A stretch of DNA of 37,117 nt from a virus. This document shows, piece by piece, positions 6,374 through 14,226 of this stretch. Each line of letters begins with the position of its first letter. The first letter of the stretch is position 1. The notes under the pieces are model-generated. The model made no database searches and was not told the DNA's origin. It saw only the letters and a list, made by a program, of their open reading frames with translations. Position numbers and translations under genes: made by a program. Location of the stretch: positions 1 through 37,117 of IMG/VR virus record IMGVR_UViG_3300007735_000688; one strand, written 5' to 3'.

Positions 6374-6549
6374 TTTTTTGTTATTTTAATAAATGGCAAT
6401 ATTACCAAAAGTCCTTTTACAATTCCTCTCCAAAGTCTACCTCCGAAGGTAGTAGATGGTGTTGATGCAAGTGAATTAGCGACTATCGTAGCCTCATTTA
6501 CTATGATGTCTTTTCCTTCTTGCGTAATGTTTACTTTAATGTCTGACAT
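6370..6549 (-). CDS. small protein with hydrophobic C-terminus, 59 aa
   Basis: ORF beginning MSDIKVNITQEGKDIIVNEA, ending in a hydrophobic stretch (GIVKGLLVILPFIK) and a basic tail. It lies between endolysin and holin and overlaps the holin start by 4 bp, so it is probably part of the lysis cassette. No family recognised. Confidence 0.6.
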   Translation of the reverse strand: MSDIKVNITQEGKDIIVNEATIVANSLASTPSTTFGGRLWRGIVKGLLVILPFIKITKK

Positions 6550-6559
6550 ATCGTTAAGT

Positions 6560-6634
6560 TTATGATGATGTTGTTGAGAAGTACAAATCTGCTTCTGCCT
6601 TGCGCCTTCGTGTCAATCCTTTCTCAAACGCTAC
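6560..6634 (-). pseudogene. out-of-frame C-terminal end of the lysozyme
   Basis: In the +1 frame relative to the lysozyme ORF this stretch encodes VAFEKGLTRRRKAEADLYF plus five residues and a stop. The GL-RRR-AE pattern is the conserved last helix of GH24 lysozymes, missing from the annotated ORF. Joining WVNK to VAFEKG gives a normal length of about 150 aa. The break is at a GGG run (6634-6636). Confidence 0.75.
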
Positions 6635-7013
6635 CCTTGTTAACCCACTTCATAAATTCCAATCGGATCGTGACATCCAATGGATTCGCATTCACCTTCT
6701 TGAGTAGCGTTGACTTGTCAAGATTACCCAACCCAAGATTATAACTGAATGATACTAACGCATCGAACATCCCTTGCGTTATTGGTACTCCTATTCGCTT
6801 ATTCACTCCATACTCAAAGCTAAGTAATATCGTAGCGAATAACTCATCAGCACGTTGTTGAGTAAGTACATCTCCCTTCTTCACACGGATTCCATTCTCG
6901 TATTGCGTATTACCCCAACCAATCGTCCAAATACCCTTGCTATCTTGATACGCTTGTAGTCGGCAAGATTCAAAGGTTTGTATAAGTTTTATTCCTACTT
7001 GTGATACTTTCAT
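6624..7013 (-). CDS. GH24 (T4-type) endolysin, frame-broken near its end
   Basis: Phage lysozyme cleaving peptidoglycan glycan strands. The catalytic triad fits the T4 spacing: E15, D24 and T30 in FESCRLQAYQD-SKGIWTIGWG. The conserved ALVSFSYNLG block and FMKWVN follow. The ORF stops at 129 aa just after WVNKG, whereas homologues continue with a GL-RRR-AE helix. That helix is present in another frame (6560-6634). No signal peptide, so export would depend on the neighbouring holin-like proteins. The break could be a real indel, a sequencing error at GGG, or programmed +1 shifting. Confidence 0.85.
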   Translation of the reverse strand: MKVSQVGIKLIQTFESCRLQAYQDSKGIWTIGWGNTQYENGIRVKKGDVLTQQRADELFATILLSFEYGVNKRIGVPITQGMFDALVSFSYNLGLGNLDKSTLLKKVNANPLDVTIRLEFMKWVNKGSV

Positions 7014-7354
7014 TACTTACGGATGGGTTTGATTCTTCTACCCAAATGCTCTTGATATAACTCACCTTCCTTGAAGTCTTTAATCTCTTCGATGATACAC
7101 TCCATCACTTTAGCCGACCTATCCATCATCAAAGATTGTCTATCAATACTGCGAGTATTGGTTTCAATGATGCCATACATCTTCACTCTATCCTCCTCCA
7201 TAATACGCTTCACTTCCGCACGAAGTACGTCCAACTCATTCATCGTTCGTTCGGTGAATCTATCGTATCTTTTCCATAGTATGTAACCACAAAAAGCCAA
7301 CACACCTACAAGTGCGCTTTGCTTTAACATCTCTTCGATTAGTTTCGTTTCCAT
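7013..7354 (-). CDS. membrane-anchored coiled-coil protein (holin/BhlA-like)
   Basis: 113 aa with one N-terminal membrane helix (residues ~11-28, LKQSALVGVLAFCGYILW) followed by a basic patch and a long charged coiled coil. The TM-plus-coiled-coil layout resembles BhlA/UviB-type holin-like proteins. It abuts the endolysin gene (1-bp overlap at 7013). A role in lysis is inferred from topology and context. Confidence 0.55.
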   Translation of the reverse strand: METKLIEEMLKQSALVGVLAFCGYILWKRYDRFTERTMNELDVLRAEVKRIMEEDRVKMYGIIETNTRSIDRQSLMMDRSAKVMECIIEEIKDFKEGELYQEHLGRRIKPIRK

Positions 7355-7536
7355 TGCTTTATATCAACTTTTGCTTTTATATTATTGTTCAAGGTTAGGT
7401 GTTGCATTAATCCAAATACCATCTCCGCTTTACTTTGTACATCATCTCCAAGTATGGCATCAGATTCGATATGAGCAATGTATAACTGCTTTAAATCTTC
7501 GTAAGTACCTGTCCAAGTGAGAGTGATTAGGTTCAT
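7339..7536 (-). CDS. hypothetical protein, 65 aa
   Basis: Unknown soluble protein starting MNLITLTWTGTYEDLKQLYI. It overlaps the next gene by 16 bp and lies between the LamG-like protein and the lysis cassette. No motif recognised. Confidence 0.6.
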   Translation of the reverse strand: MNLITLTWTGTYEDLKQLYIAHIESDAILGDDVQSKAEMVFGLMQHLTLNNNIKAKVDIKQWKRN

Positions 7537-7539
7537 TAT

Positions 7540-8271
7540 TTATTGTCCGCTTTGTTGAATTTTGTTATACTCCTCAACATAAATGTTCTTAACTTGAGTA
7601 GGAGTCAAAGGTCTATTGTAAAGTTCAACAAATTTCATATAACTGTCATTTGTTACTGTTCCTATACCTTTACCTATTCTAACGGTAGTATTAGCAGGGT
7701 TTTGTAATGTTGTAGGGATAGTTCCTGACATTGAGCCATTTATATTAATTCCGTTAACATACAATTTTATTCTATCTGATGCAGTTCCTTGTGTTCCATC
7801 ATATACTCCTACAAAATGCCTCCAAACTCCTGCACTTATAAATCCAGTAGCTATAAGAGATGCTGGTGTTACACCTGTAATTATTGCCATTTGAAAATTG
7901 CCCCCACTTGTATTTTGTATATTCCAAACATTAAGTGATGCTGGAATATCCAAAGCAATTACTAAAGAAGCTGAAGATGTTGTATTTCTTTTTGCCCAAA
8001 ATGATATTGTAAATTGATTTGTTAGTTTTTTAAAAGCTGATTGATTTGCAGCTTCGTAAAATGTAGTTATACCACTAAGATATGCTGACGCATTGACAAT
8101 ATACGGATTACCTTGACCTACCAATTTATCTCCACCTTTCATATCAAGTAATACATTACCTGTTTGTTGTGTCATAGGATAATAAGCCACAAGCGAAGAA
8201 CGATTGAGCATAGATACTCCAAACGAACTCAACACCACCGCCAATAATATTACTATAAACCCCCTTATCAT
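7540..8271 (-). CDS. LamG/concanavalin-like protein with N-terminal export signal
   Basis: 243 aa. Residues ~1-20 (MIRGFIVILLAVVLSSFG) form a hydrophobic signal or anchor. Residues ~28-235 show the laminin-G-3/ConA-like jelly-roll pattern: SLVAYYPM at the start, FTISFWAKR, WRHFVGVYDG, KLYVNG and VELYNRPLTPTQVKNIY at the end. Such domains bind glycans. It is the third of three exported-looking proteins in a row in the tail-fibre position, so it may be a host-surface-binding virion component or a secreted factor. The ATG overlaps the preceding stop by 4 bp. Confidence 0.7.
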   Translation of the reverse strand: MIRGFIVILLAVVLSSFGVSMLNRSSLVAYYPMTQQTGNVLLDMKGGDKLVGQGNPYIVNASAYLSGITTFYEAANQSAFKKLTNQFTISFWAKRNTTSSASLVIALDIPASLNVWNIQNTSGGNFQMAIITGVTPASLIATGFISAGVWRHFVGVYDGTQGTASDRIKLYVNGININGSMSGTIPTTLQNPANTTVRIGKGIGTVTNDSYMKFVELYNRPLTPTQVKNIYVEEYNKIQQSGQ

Positions 8272-8708
8272 AACGAATCTATTTTAGGTGAAAGTTGCCA
8301 TACATTGTCAATATAAGACTCTCCGATTGCTGAATCATACACTTCTAAATTAGCTACGAATGAAGTCATCTTTGCTGATAATGTATTGAATCTATTTACC
8401 AACGCAGTTCTAATTTGAGCCTTCGTAGTTGTTGGTGCAATTGATTCTTCTTGTATAATGTAAGCATATTTAGTTCCTGCAATAGAATCTATCTTTGCGA
8501 TGTTATACTTGTTTGCATAAGACATTACAATTCTATTACATTGAGCTGAACTTCCAAGTGGATTTGGAATGGCTATGCGGAATCCTGCTCTTACGATACA
8601 ATATCCTTGAGTTTGGTATCTATCAATGGATAGAACTCTGATTGTTTCAACTTGTCCGAATGATGTGAATGAAGCCAACATCAAGGCTATGAAGATTATT
8701 TTTTTCAT
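8268..8708 (-). CDS. hypothetical exported protein, 146 aa
   Basis: The N-terminus MKKIIFIALMLASFTSFGQ is a classical signal peptide with a likely cleavage site before or after the Q, as in many Bacteroidota. The mature part (~127 aa) is mixed alpha/beta with two cysteines and no recognised domain. It is coupled to the preceding gene at 8708 and overlaps the next by 4 bp. A signal peptide is unusual for a phage structural gene. Confidence 0.65.
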   Translation of the reverse strand: MKKIIFIALMLASFTSFGQVETIRVLSIDRYQTQGYCIVRAGFRIAIPNPLGSSAQCNRIVMSYANKYNIAKIDSIAGTKYAYIIQEESIAPTTTKAQIRTALVNRFNTLSAKMTSFVANLEVYDSAIGESYIDNVWQLSPKIDSL

Positions 8709-10438
8709 TATCTCTGTACTTTATTTATAGGTGAATAATTGACTACGTTACCACTTGCAGACACGGCTGCACCCGAATAGTTTACTATTATTATACTAAA
8801 GGCATCAGGCATTACATTACCAAAAGCGTTGCTGAGTAAAAAGTTATCTTGACAAACTTGATTTGTAGTTGTATAACTCAATACCCCAAGTAATCGTAAG
8901 TTGTTAGGAGATGCGATTGTACTTGCTCCTTGTGCGCCTGTTGGTAGCGTTGTTGTACCTTGTGATGCAGCATACCAGTTCGTGCCGTCAAAATAAAAAG
9001 GACATATATACACATACACCGCTTTGTCATTTGCAGGTGCGGTATTAGCCATCGTTAGTTTAACATTAATCTTATAGTCAAGTGCCTTTCTTACGTTGTT
9101 ACGAACTGAATCTGATTGCCATCCAACCGTTGCACTCGAAGCAAGACTATTCAAACTACTAACCGTCATACTTGTAGATGTCCAAGTTGAATCATAAATA
9201 GCCGTTGCACCTGCCGTTGCCGTTATACTTCCTGAGATAGCAACCGTATCCGTTGATGATTTAAGTCTTGTGAATGATACTGGTTGTGTAGCAGGAAGGT
9301 TGCTGACCTTAATAGTTGTTCTACTACCTGTTGTACTATCTCCAAATGTTGTTATTTCATTTGAACCATTCATTATAACTACTCGTTGTGCGCCCTTTGA
9401 ATTTAAAGATAAAGGATGTAATGTTGAATCTGATGGTGTAGTTACATCGTATGATACCGCACCTAATACCATTGGTCCTTTAATTCCTGTTGATGTATTA
9501 CCTTTTCCATAATGCAAATCAGTGGCTATTTGAGTTAATGTAGCCTCAGTAGCTGCGCCTGTTGGAAGTGATACAGTACCGCTAACATTGTTTATATTCC
9601 AAGTACCTGACTGAGCAGATTGAACCGCAAAAGTTCCTGCATTGGTTACTGCGTGACTACCAACCGTCAACGTACCTCCTAATTTATTATTGATACCTGC
9701 TAAATTAGTACTATCAGTTCCGTCAAGATTCGCAATAAGTGTATCCGTTGTTGATTTTAAACGAGTGAATGTAACCGCTTGTGTTGTTGGGAAGTTACTA
9801 ACTTTTATCGTACTACGTTGTGTTGCGCTATCTACTTGGACTGCGAATGTACCTCCATTAGTAGCATCAACAGTTAACGCACCTGATGGGTTGACCTTCA
9901 CATCAACATATCCACCACCACCGCCTGTTGTCAAGCCGTGCATAACTGCATTGACAACTAATCCTGTATCTGCCGATACTATTGACGTGCCTAATGTCTT
10001 CTTAGTAACACCTGATATAGTCGAATTAACGCTACCTGTTATCGTAACACCTGTACCTAACTTTGCAAGGTTAACGCTATCTTGATACATACGCTTATAT
10101 ATGCTATCGGTCTTGAGTTTTAATGGTAAAAGGTTCAACATTTGCACATCAATACTACCTGCGGCAGCGAGAATATCTTCCAATGTAGTTTGCGTTGCAC
10201 TTGGAATAGATGATACACCAACTCCGCTACCAAGACGAGTATAGATACTATCAGTTTTTAACTTCATAGCATTTTGAATAGTAACCAATGCGGTATCGTG
10301 TACTTTCATTGATGCACCGACTCGTTGTATCTCACCGATTACATTGCTATTGTTTACCGCACGAATAACACCTCCGTATTGTGCTTGTGCGTTGATTGTG
10401 AGCAGACTTACTGCTATGATTGTGATTAGTTTTTTCAT
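8708..10438 (-). CDS. exported repeat-rich fibre-like protein, 576 aa
   Basis: Begins with a signal peptide (MKKLITIIAVSLLTINAQAQ). The rest is Thr/Ser/Gly/Val-rich beta-type sequence like phage fibres and appendages. Internal repeats include a ~26-residue unit (IKVSN-P-TQ-V-FTRLKS-TDT) near residues 208-233 and 373-398, LKTDSIY-R near 60 and 108, and ATEATL/ATQTTL blocks typical of tail-fibre shafts. Its position after the tail terminator supports a receptor-binding or adhesion role; the signal peptide makes a secreted or surface-displayed role equally possible. Confidence 0.65.
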   Translation of the reverse strand: MKKLITIIAVSLLTINAQAQYGGVIRAVNNSNVIGEIQRVGASMKVHDTALVTIQNAMKLKTDSIYTRLGSGVGVSSIPSATQTTLEDILAAAGSIDVQMLNLLPLKLKTDSIYKRMYQDSVNLAKLGTGVTITGSVNSTISGVTKKTLGTSIVSADTGLVVNAVMHGLTTGGGGGYVDVKVNPSGALTVDATNGGTFAVQVDSATQRSTIKVSNFPTTQAVTFTRLKSTTDTLIANLDGTDSTNLAGINNKLGGTLTVGSHAVTNAGTFAVQSAQSGTWNINNVSGTVSLPTGAATEATLTQIATDLHYGKGNTSTGIKGPMVLGAVSYDVTTPSDSTLHPLSLNSKGAQRVVIMNGSNEITTFGDSTTGSRTTIKVSNLPATQPVSFTRLKSSTDTVAISGSITATAGATAIYDSTWTSTSMTVSSLNSLASSATVGWQSDSVRNNVRKALDYKINVKLTMANTAPANDKAVYVYICPFYFDGTNWYAASQGTTTLPTGAQGASTIASPNNLRLLGVLSYTTTNQVCQDNFLLSNAFGNVMPDAFSIIIVNYSGAAVSASGNVVNYSPINKVQR

Positions 10439-10443
10439 ATTTT

Positions 10444-11505
10444 TTAACCTCTTAATACTCTTATTTTACCATTTGCAAATCTGAACTCGCAATCTTCTTG
10501 CTTGTAAATTGTTGTCGCTACTCTTTCATCAGCGTAATATGCGGTTGAACCACTTAAACTAACTACATAACTTATATCTCGATTGATGAACATACAAGTA
10601 TTGTTTTCAGTATTTAAATGACTTAAGTTGAAGTTAATATCACTTATCAAAGTTCCATTCTCCAAGATATAACACTTGCCATGTTCGGCAATTAATTCGC
10701 CACCGACAATCATTCCAAGTGTAACAACTACGTTCGTCAAACCTCCGCTAACACCTTCTCCATCTTGTCCTTTAATATTCGCTACAAGTACCCAAGTTCC
10801 ATCAACCTTGTTATACACATCTCCGTTACTATCGTTGAGATAATAATCTCCATTCTTTCCTTTACCTACTTTCGGCAATCCAATATCATTATACCAAACT
10901 GATGGACCATAACTATATATCGGCACAATTCCACCACCTGCAACTGCATAAGTCGGCATAACATCATCATTGATAGTACCAACAAATATCTCTTCTTCCA
11001 TTGATAATATAGGCGCATCGATTGTATCAACGATGTAACCCATTGCAGGGTCAAGTTCAGTACTCATTAAGTCAACGAAATGCGAAGAATATTCAAGTAC
11101 AACCAAATAACGATTGCTTTGTGTATAATCTAACTCACGACCGCTTTGATACATCGGTGAGCAGTTCAATGGCTTAAAGTTTTGCAATGCACGATGAACC
11201 GAATCCTTTAAATCAAGTAACGATAACTCAAGGTCAATATTACCTTCCGAGTTATATTGCTCTTGCTCTATCATCACTCTAAAAGTTACCTCATAAGATA
11301 ACGCATTCGCACCGATTGGAAGTCCTGTGGATAATACCGTTTCAAGAAAACAAGCAGGTTTCGCATACACCATCATATCAGGTTGTTCATCTCGTTGGTC
11401 AGCCCACAACATAACATTCAAACCAACAACATTACCATCTTGATTAGTGCATTGCACCGATTCAAGTTTAGTTACTACCGATTTGATTGATTCCTTAATT
11501 CCCAT
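10444..11505 (-). CDS. tail terminator-like protein with fibre-like C-terminus, 353 aa
   Basis: Residues 1-~150 look like a tail terminator/completion domain: VMLWADQRDEQPDMMVYAKP, helical LELSLLDLKDSVHRALQNF, then YLVVLEYSSHFVD. From ~195 a different module begins: LPKVGKGKNGDYYLNDSNGD and the GTWVLVANIKGQDG turn are typical of phage fibre collagen-like/head regions, followed by a Cys-containing beta domain. This looks like a fusion of a tail-end protein with a display module. It sits between the LysM-like gene (1-bp overlap) and the exported fibre gene. Confidence 0.6.
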   Translation of the reverse strand: MGIKESIKSVVTKLESVQCTNQDGNVVGLNVMLWADQRDEQPDMMVYAKPACFLETVLSTGLPIGANALSYEVTFRVMIEQEQYNSEGNIDLELSLLDLKDSVHRALQNFKPLNCSPMYQSGRELDYTQSNRYLVVLEYSSHFVDLMSTELDPAMGYIVDTIDAPILSMEEEIFVGTINDDVMPTYAVAGGGIVPIYSYGPSVWYNDIGLPKVGKGKNGDYYLNDSNGDVYNKVDGTWVLVANIKGQDGEGVSGGLTNVVVTLGMIVGGELIAEHGKCYILENGTLISDINFNLSHLNTENNTCMFINRDISYVVSLSGSTAYYADERVATTIYKQEDCEFRFANGKIRVLRG

Positions 11506-11750
11506 TATGCGGTTGCGTATTTAAGTTGATTCTCTCCTGCTGCGATTGAATAATTTTGTACCAATGATTGATTCGTTTGAACATTAACTAAGTTCTCATC
11601 AAATAAGAATACTTGCCCTTGTGCTGGGTTTGTGTTCACTCCTTGATGATTATTATCATCCATTAATTTACCCAATAAATTCAACGTTCCGTATGTGTTC
11701 AAACATACGTCATATATGGTACTATTCGATATTGCTATAAATTCACTCAT
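11505..11750 (-). CDS. LysM/tail-X-like protein, 81 aa
   Basis: Small protein with STIYDVCLNTYGTLNLLGKL, then PAQGQVFLFDENLV. This 'bind, step, grip' pattern resembles tail protein X/LysM-type baseplate proteins, which lock the hub to the tube. It sits between the gp25-like wedge and the tail terminator gene, as expected for a baseplate component. Confidence 0.6.
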   Translation of the reverse strand: MSEFIAISNSTIYDVCLNTYGTLNLLGKLMDDNNHQGVNTNPAQGQVFLFDENLVNVQTNQSLVQNYSIAAGENQLKYATA

Positions 11751-12049
11751 ATAGTTACATTTGGATTGATTATCAATGTTCCATCAGTCGAATAACTCAC
11801 GGAAGGATTGTTGCAAATATACAAATCTCTCTGCAATTCTATGATAGTTTTTCGTGCGACATCACTCTCCATTCCTTGCGAATTTAGATACATTCCAATG
11901 TTGACTCCATCGTTAGGAAATTCTTTGCATTCACCTTGTCTAAGTTGGATCGTGTCTTCAATATGTTGTATATCTGATTCACTCCAAGATATGTCATTAT
12001 TGGCATTCATATAATCCTTATCTATTCCTATGTCGTATCGTGGTTGCAT
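11747..12049 (-). CDS. gp25/gpW-like baseplate wedge protein
   Basis: 100 aa. The pattern DIGIDKDY...ISWSESDIQHIEDTI, then GECKEFPNDGVNIGMYLNSQ, is that of T4 gp25/P2 gpW-like wedge subunits, which start sheath assembly on the baseplate. It directly follows the spike gene (1-bp overlap) and overlaps the LysM-like gene by 4 bp. Confidence 0.65.
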   Translation of the reverse strand: MQPRYDIGIDKDYMNANNDISWSESDIQHIEDTIQLRQGECKEFPNDGVNIGMYLNSQGMESDVARKTIIELQRDLYICNNPSVSYSTDGTLIINPNVTI

Positions 12050-12567
12050 TAGCCTTGTGTTATGTTTGTGTTTTCTAAATCTGACGCTTGTGTGTTAGTG
12101 ATAACACCTGTTTCTTGGTCTTGTGGTAATACTGGAGATGTTGTTGCACCTCCTGCTGTACAAGCAGATGTATGTGTATGCGCATTATACTTCTGCGCTA
12201 AGTCTTTCACGAAGTCCTCCAAGTTATTCAACTGAGTTACCACGTTGTCCAACTTTACAAGTCCTTTCAAATCACCACCTAACATAGTGATACTATCAAC
12301 CCCTGAATACTTAGCCACGAATGGTGCAGTATACTCTGACATCATTACTACTATCGTACTTCCGATAGTAGGCTTCATCAGTAACCCATCATCGGCAGAT
12401 GCCATCAATCGAACAGTTAAGGTATTGGCTGATTTACCGCCTATCATTGTCACCTCGCAAGTTCTGTCCGTCATTGATACGCTATTAACTTCAGCATCAA
12501 ACATCCGCACCTTGTCGGTAAGGTGTGTGTTCGTTATCATTCGTATAGCTGTTGCAATATCTCCCAT
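12049..12567 (-). CDS. baseplate spike protein, gpV-like
   Basis: 172 aa. Residues ~15-90 look like the OB-fold of P2 gpV-like spikes (RMFDAEVNSVSMTDRTCEV, IGSTIVVMM), followed by a short beta/helical stalk. The segment KYNAHTHTSACTAGG (127-140) is a His-rich tip typical of metal-binding membrane-piercing spikes. It lies directly after the hub gene (1-bp overlap). Confidence 0.7.
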   Translation of the reverse strand: MGDIATAIRMITNTHLTDKVRMFDAEVNSVSMTDRTCEVTMIGGKSANTLTVRLMASADDGLLMKPTIGSTIVVMMSEYTAPFVAKYSGVDSITMLGGDLKGLVKLDNVVTQLNNLEDFVKDLAQKYNAHTHTSACTAGGATTSPVLPQDQETGVITNTQASDLENTNITQG

Positions 12568-13778
12568 TATCCTATCTTATAGTGTAGTTTAATTGTTTGT
12601 CGCAGTCCTGAAGTACCGCCTGAATACGTTACCCCTTTTACCTTATACAACCCATCTTGTTCAGGTTGTTTAGGATTCTTTATACGCACATTATCACCGT
12701 ATCTCACAAAAGGTATTCCGAACGCTTGGAATGAACCTGTTAAACCATCGTATCGCATTAGTTCAAGTTGCTTCGTTGCACCTTTTATGAGGTCTGCTTC
12801 CGTCTTAGCGGATGGGTCAAAAAACGTAGTACGTTCACCTTCCGTATTATCAGGAGTGTGTTCACCTGACTTGATACTTGTTGTAGTTATCTCACCATTC
12901 TTTAAGGTAACAAGTACTTCAATTCGTTCTTTCTTTAACTTTTTTGAACCATCCTTATTACTTCCATTATCTTTCTCAATCGTGTTGTATGCTCTTGTTG
13001 ATACAACTACATCTTCCTTGCGTTGAAACTCTAACTCTTGACCATCAGCAGGAACATTGCCTTGCTGACCATTCATTATGAATATCTGCTCTTGTGCTTC
13101 TGATGTGTTATATTCCATCACTCCACATCGTAACTCATTACCACGCATATAAGTTGTTAAGCCGAATAGCTTATGCAACCTTTCTAAGAACTGCGCACCT
13201 GTTTCGTTCTCAACAATAATAGCACCAACAGTTGTTGATGATTCTTGGTTCACTACTATTGCGTCTGCGGTTGGATGCTTATCTGCGACTTGGTCTACTA
13301 TATCTTTAAGAATAGTTTCGATAGTATCAGTCGCTTTATATGTCTTGTTCTTTAATGCCGTTTGCTTGAGCAACCACATATTATCCTCAACATCAAAAGT
13401 GATTGGAATCTTTGCGTGAACTCGTGTGATATAGCCGTCTAATATTTGTGAAGTTTCATCAACCCAACCCCAAGTTAGTGATGGCTTTTGATACCTATAC
13501 CCAGCAGTAAGAGTTATCTTATCACCACGCATAATAAGTGGCTCTGAATTGAACCCACCGATATTAACTTTCGATCCATTCAAAGGATTCAACGCATTAC
13601 CCTCATCCTTATAATATAAGTTCTTTGGAATGGTTATTGTTCCCTTACTCGACATCTCCTTCCAAGTTGATTCGTAAGTGTATGATTCCAAGAAGTCAAG
13701 CCTTATAATCTTGTTATGATTAGGGTATGCCGTTGATGGCATTTGCTTAATGGTTATATAGTTGAGTACATTATACAC
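12567..13778 (-). CDS. baseplate hub (gp27/gpD-like), 403 aa
   Basis: Predicted hub linking tail tube and spike. The beta-rich N-terminal half (IIRLDFLESYTYESTWKEMS, RGDKITLTAGY) and a central ETILKDIVDQVADKH/ETGAQFLERLHKLFGL segment resemble gpD/gp27 late-control proteins. The C-terminal half has the GDNVRIKNP...GLYKVKGVTYS pattern. The order tape measure, DUF6046-like protein, hub, spike supports the call. It overlaps the preceding gene by 8 bp. Confidence 0.7.
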   Translation of the reverse strand: MYNVLNYITIKQMPSTAYPNHNKIIRLDFLESYTYESTWKEMSSKGTITIPKNLYYKDEGNALNPLNGSKVNIGGFNSEPLIMRGDKITLTAGYRYQKPSLTWGWVDETSQILDGYITRVHAKIPITFDVEDNMWLLKQTALKNKTYKATDTIETILKDIVDQVADKHPTADAIVVNQESSTTVGAIIVENETGAQFLERLHKLFGLTTYMRGNELRCGVMEYNTSEAQEQIFIMNGQQGNVPADGQELEFQRKEDVVVSTRAYNTIEKDNGSNKDGSKKLKKERIEVLVTLKNGEITTTSIKSGEHTPDNTEGERTTFFDPSAKTEADLIKGATKQLELMRYDGLTGSFQAFGIPFVRYGDNVRIKNPKQPEQDGLYKVKGVTYSGGTSGLRQTIKLHYKIG

Positions 13779-14226
13779 TTGCTATACGGAGTTGATTTGC
13801 GTATTCAGATATGCAGTTGATTGAAAATGTTTGATACGATATACCACCTGCTTGTTGTGGCAAGTCATAACTCTCTACTACTACATCAGTAATACCAAGT
13901 TGATTCAAATAAGGACATACCACACCGATAGATATTGGTGCGTCTAACATTGCCTTCAAATCAAGTCTATCTTGTATAGGTTCGACACCATTTGTATTTG
14001 TAATAGTACCGACTATTGAGATGGCATAATCGTCAAGTCCGATGTATTCTTTAACCGAACCATCTCGCCCTTGAATCTGCGTCTTAATAATCTGCTTCGC
14101 TTGTGATATACTTATCAATGCCGACTTTAATACTATGTCAGGGAATGACTTCGTTTGCCCATCTATTGCAGTTGGATAACTACTTCCGTTAAACTTGATA
14201 ACCGTTGGTGCGTTGTTTAGTATCAT
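13771..14226 (-). CDS. DUF6046-like tail/baseplate protein, 151 aa
   Basis: Contains ...DIVLKSALISISQAKQIIKT followed by GRDGSVKEYIGLDDYAI, the signature of DUF6046 phage tail proteins that lie between tape measure and hub. The rest is beta-rich. It probably adapts tail tube to hub. It is coupled to the tape measure gene through a 1-bp overlap. Confidence 0.65.
   Translation of the reverse strand: MILNNAPTVIKFNGSSYPTAIDGQTKSFPDIVLKSALISISQAKQIIKTQIQGRDGSVKEYIGLDDYAISIVGTITNTNGVEPIQDRLDLKAMLDAPISIGVVCPYLNQLGITDVVVESYDLPQQAGGISYQTFSINCISEYANQLRIASV

Noticed and set aside
9270-10085. plus-strand ORFs opposite the 576-aa fibre-like gene
   Set aside because: They mirror the repeat-rich minus-strand gene and have no promoter or leader of their own.
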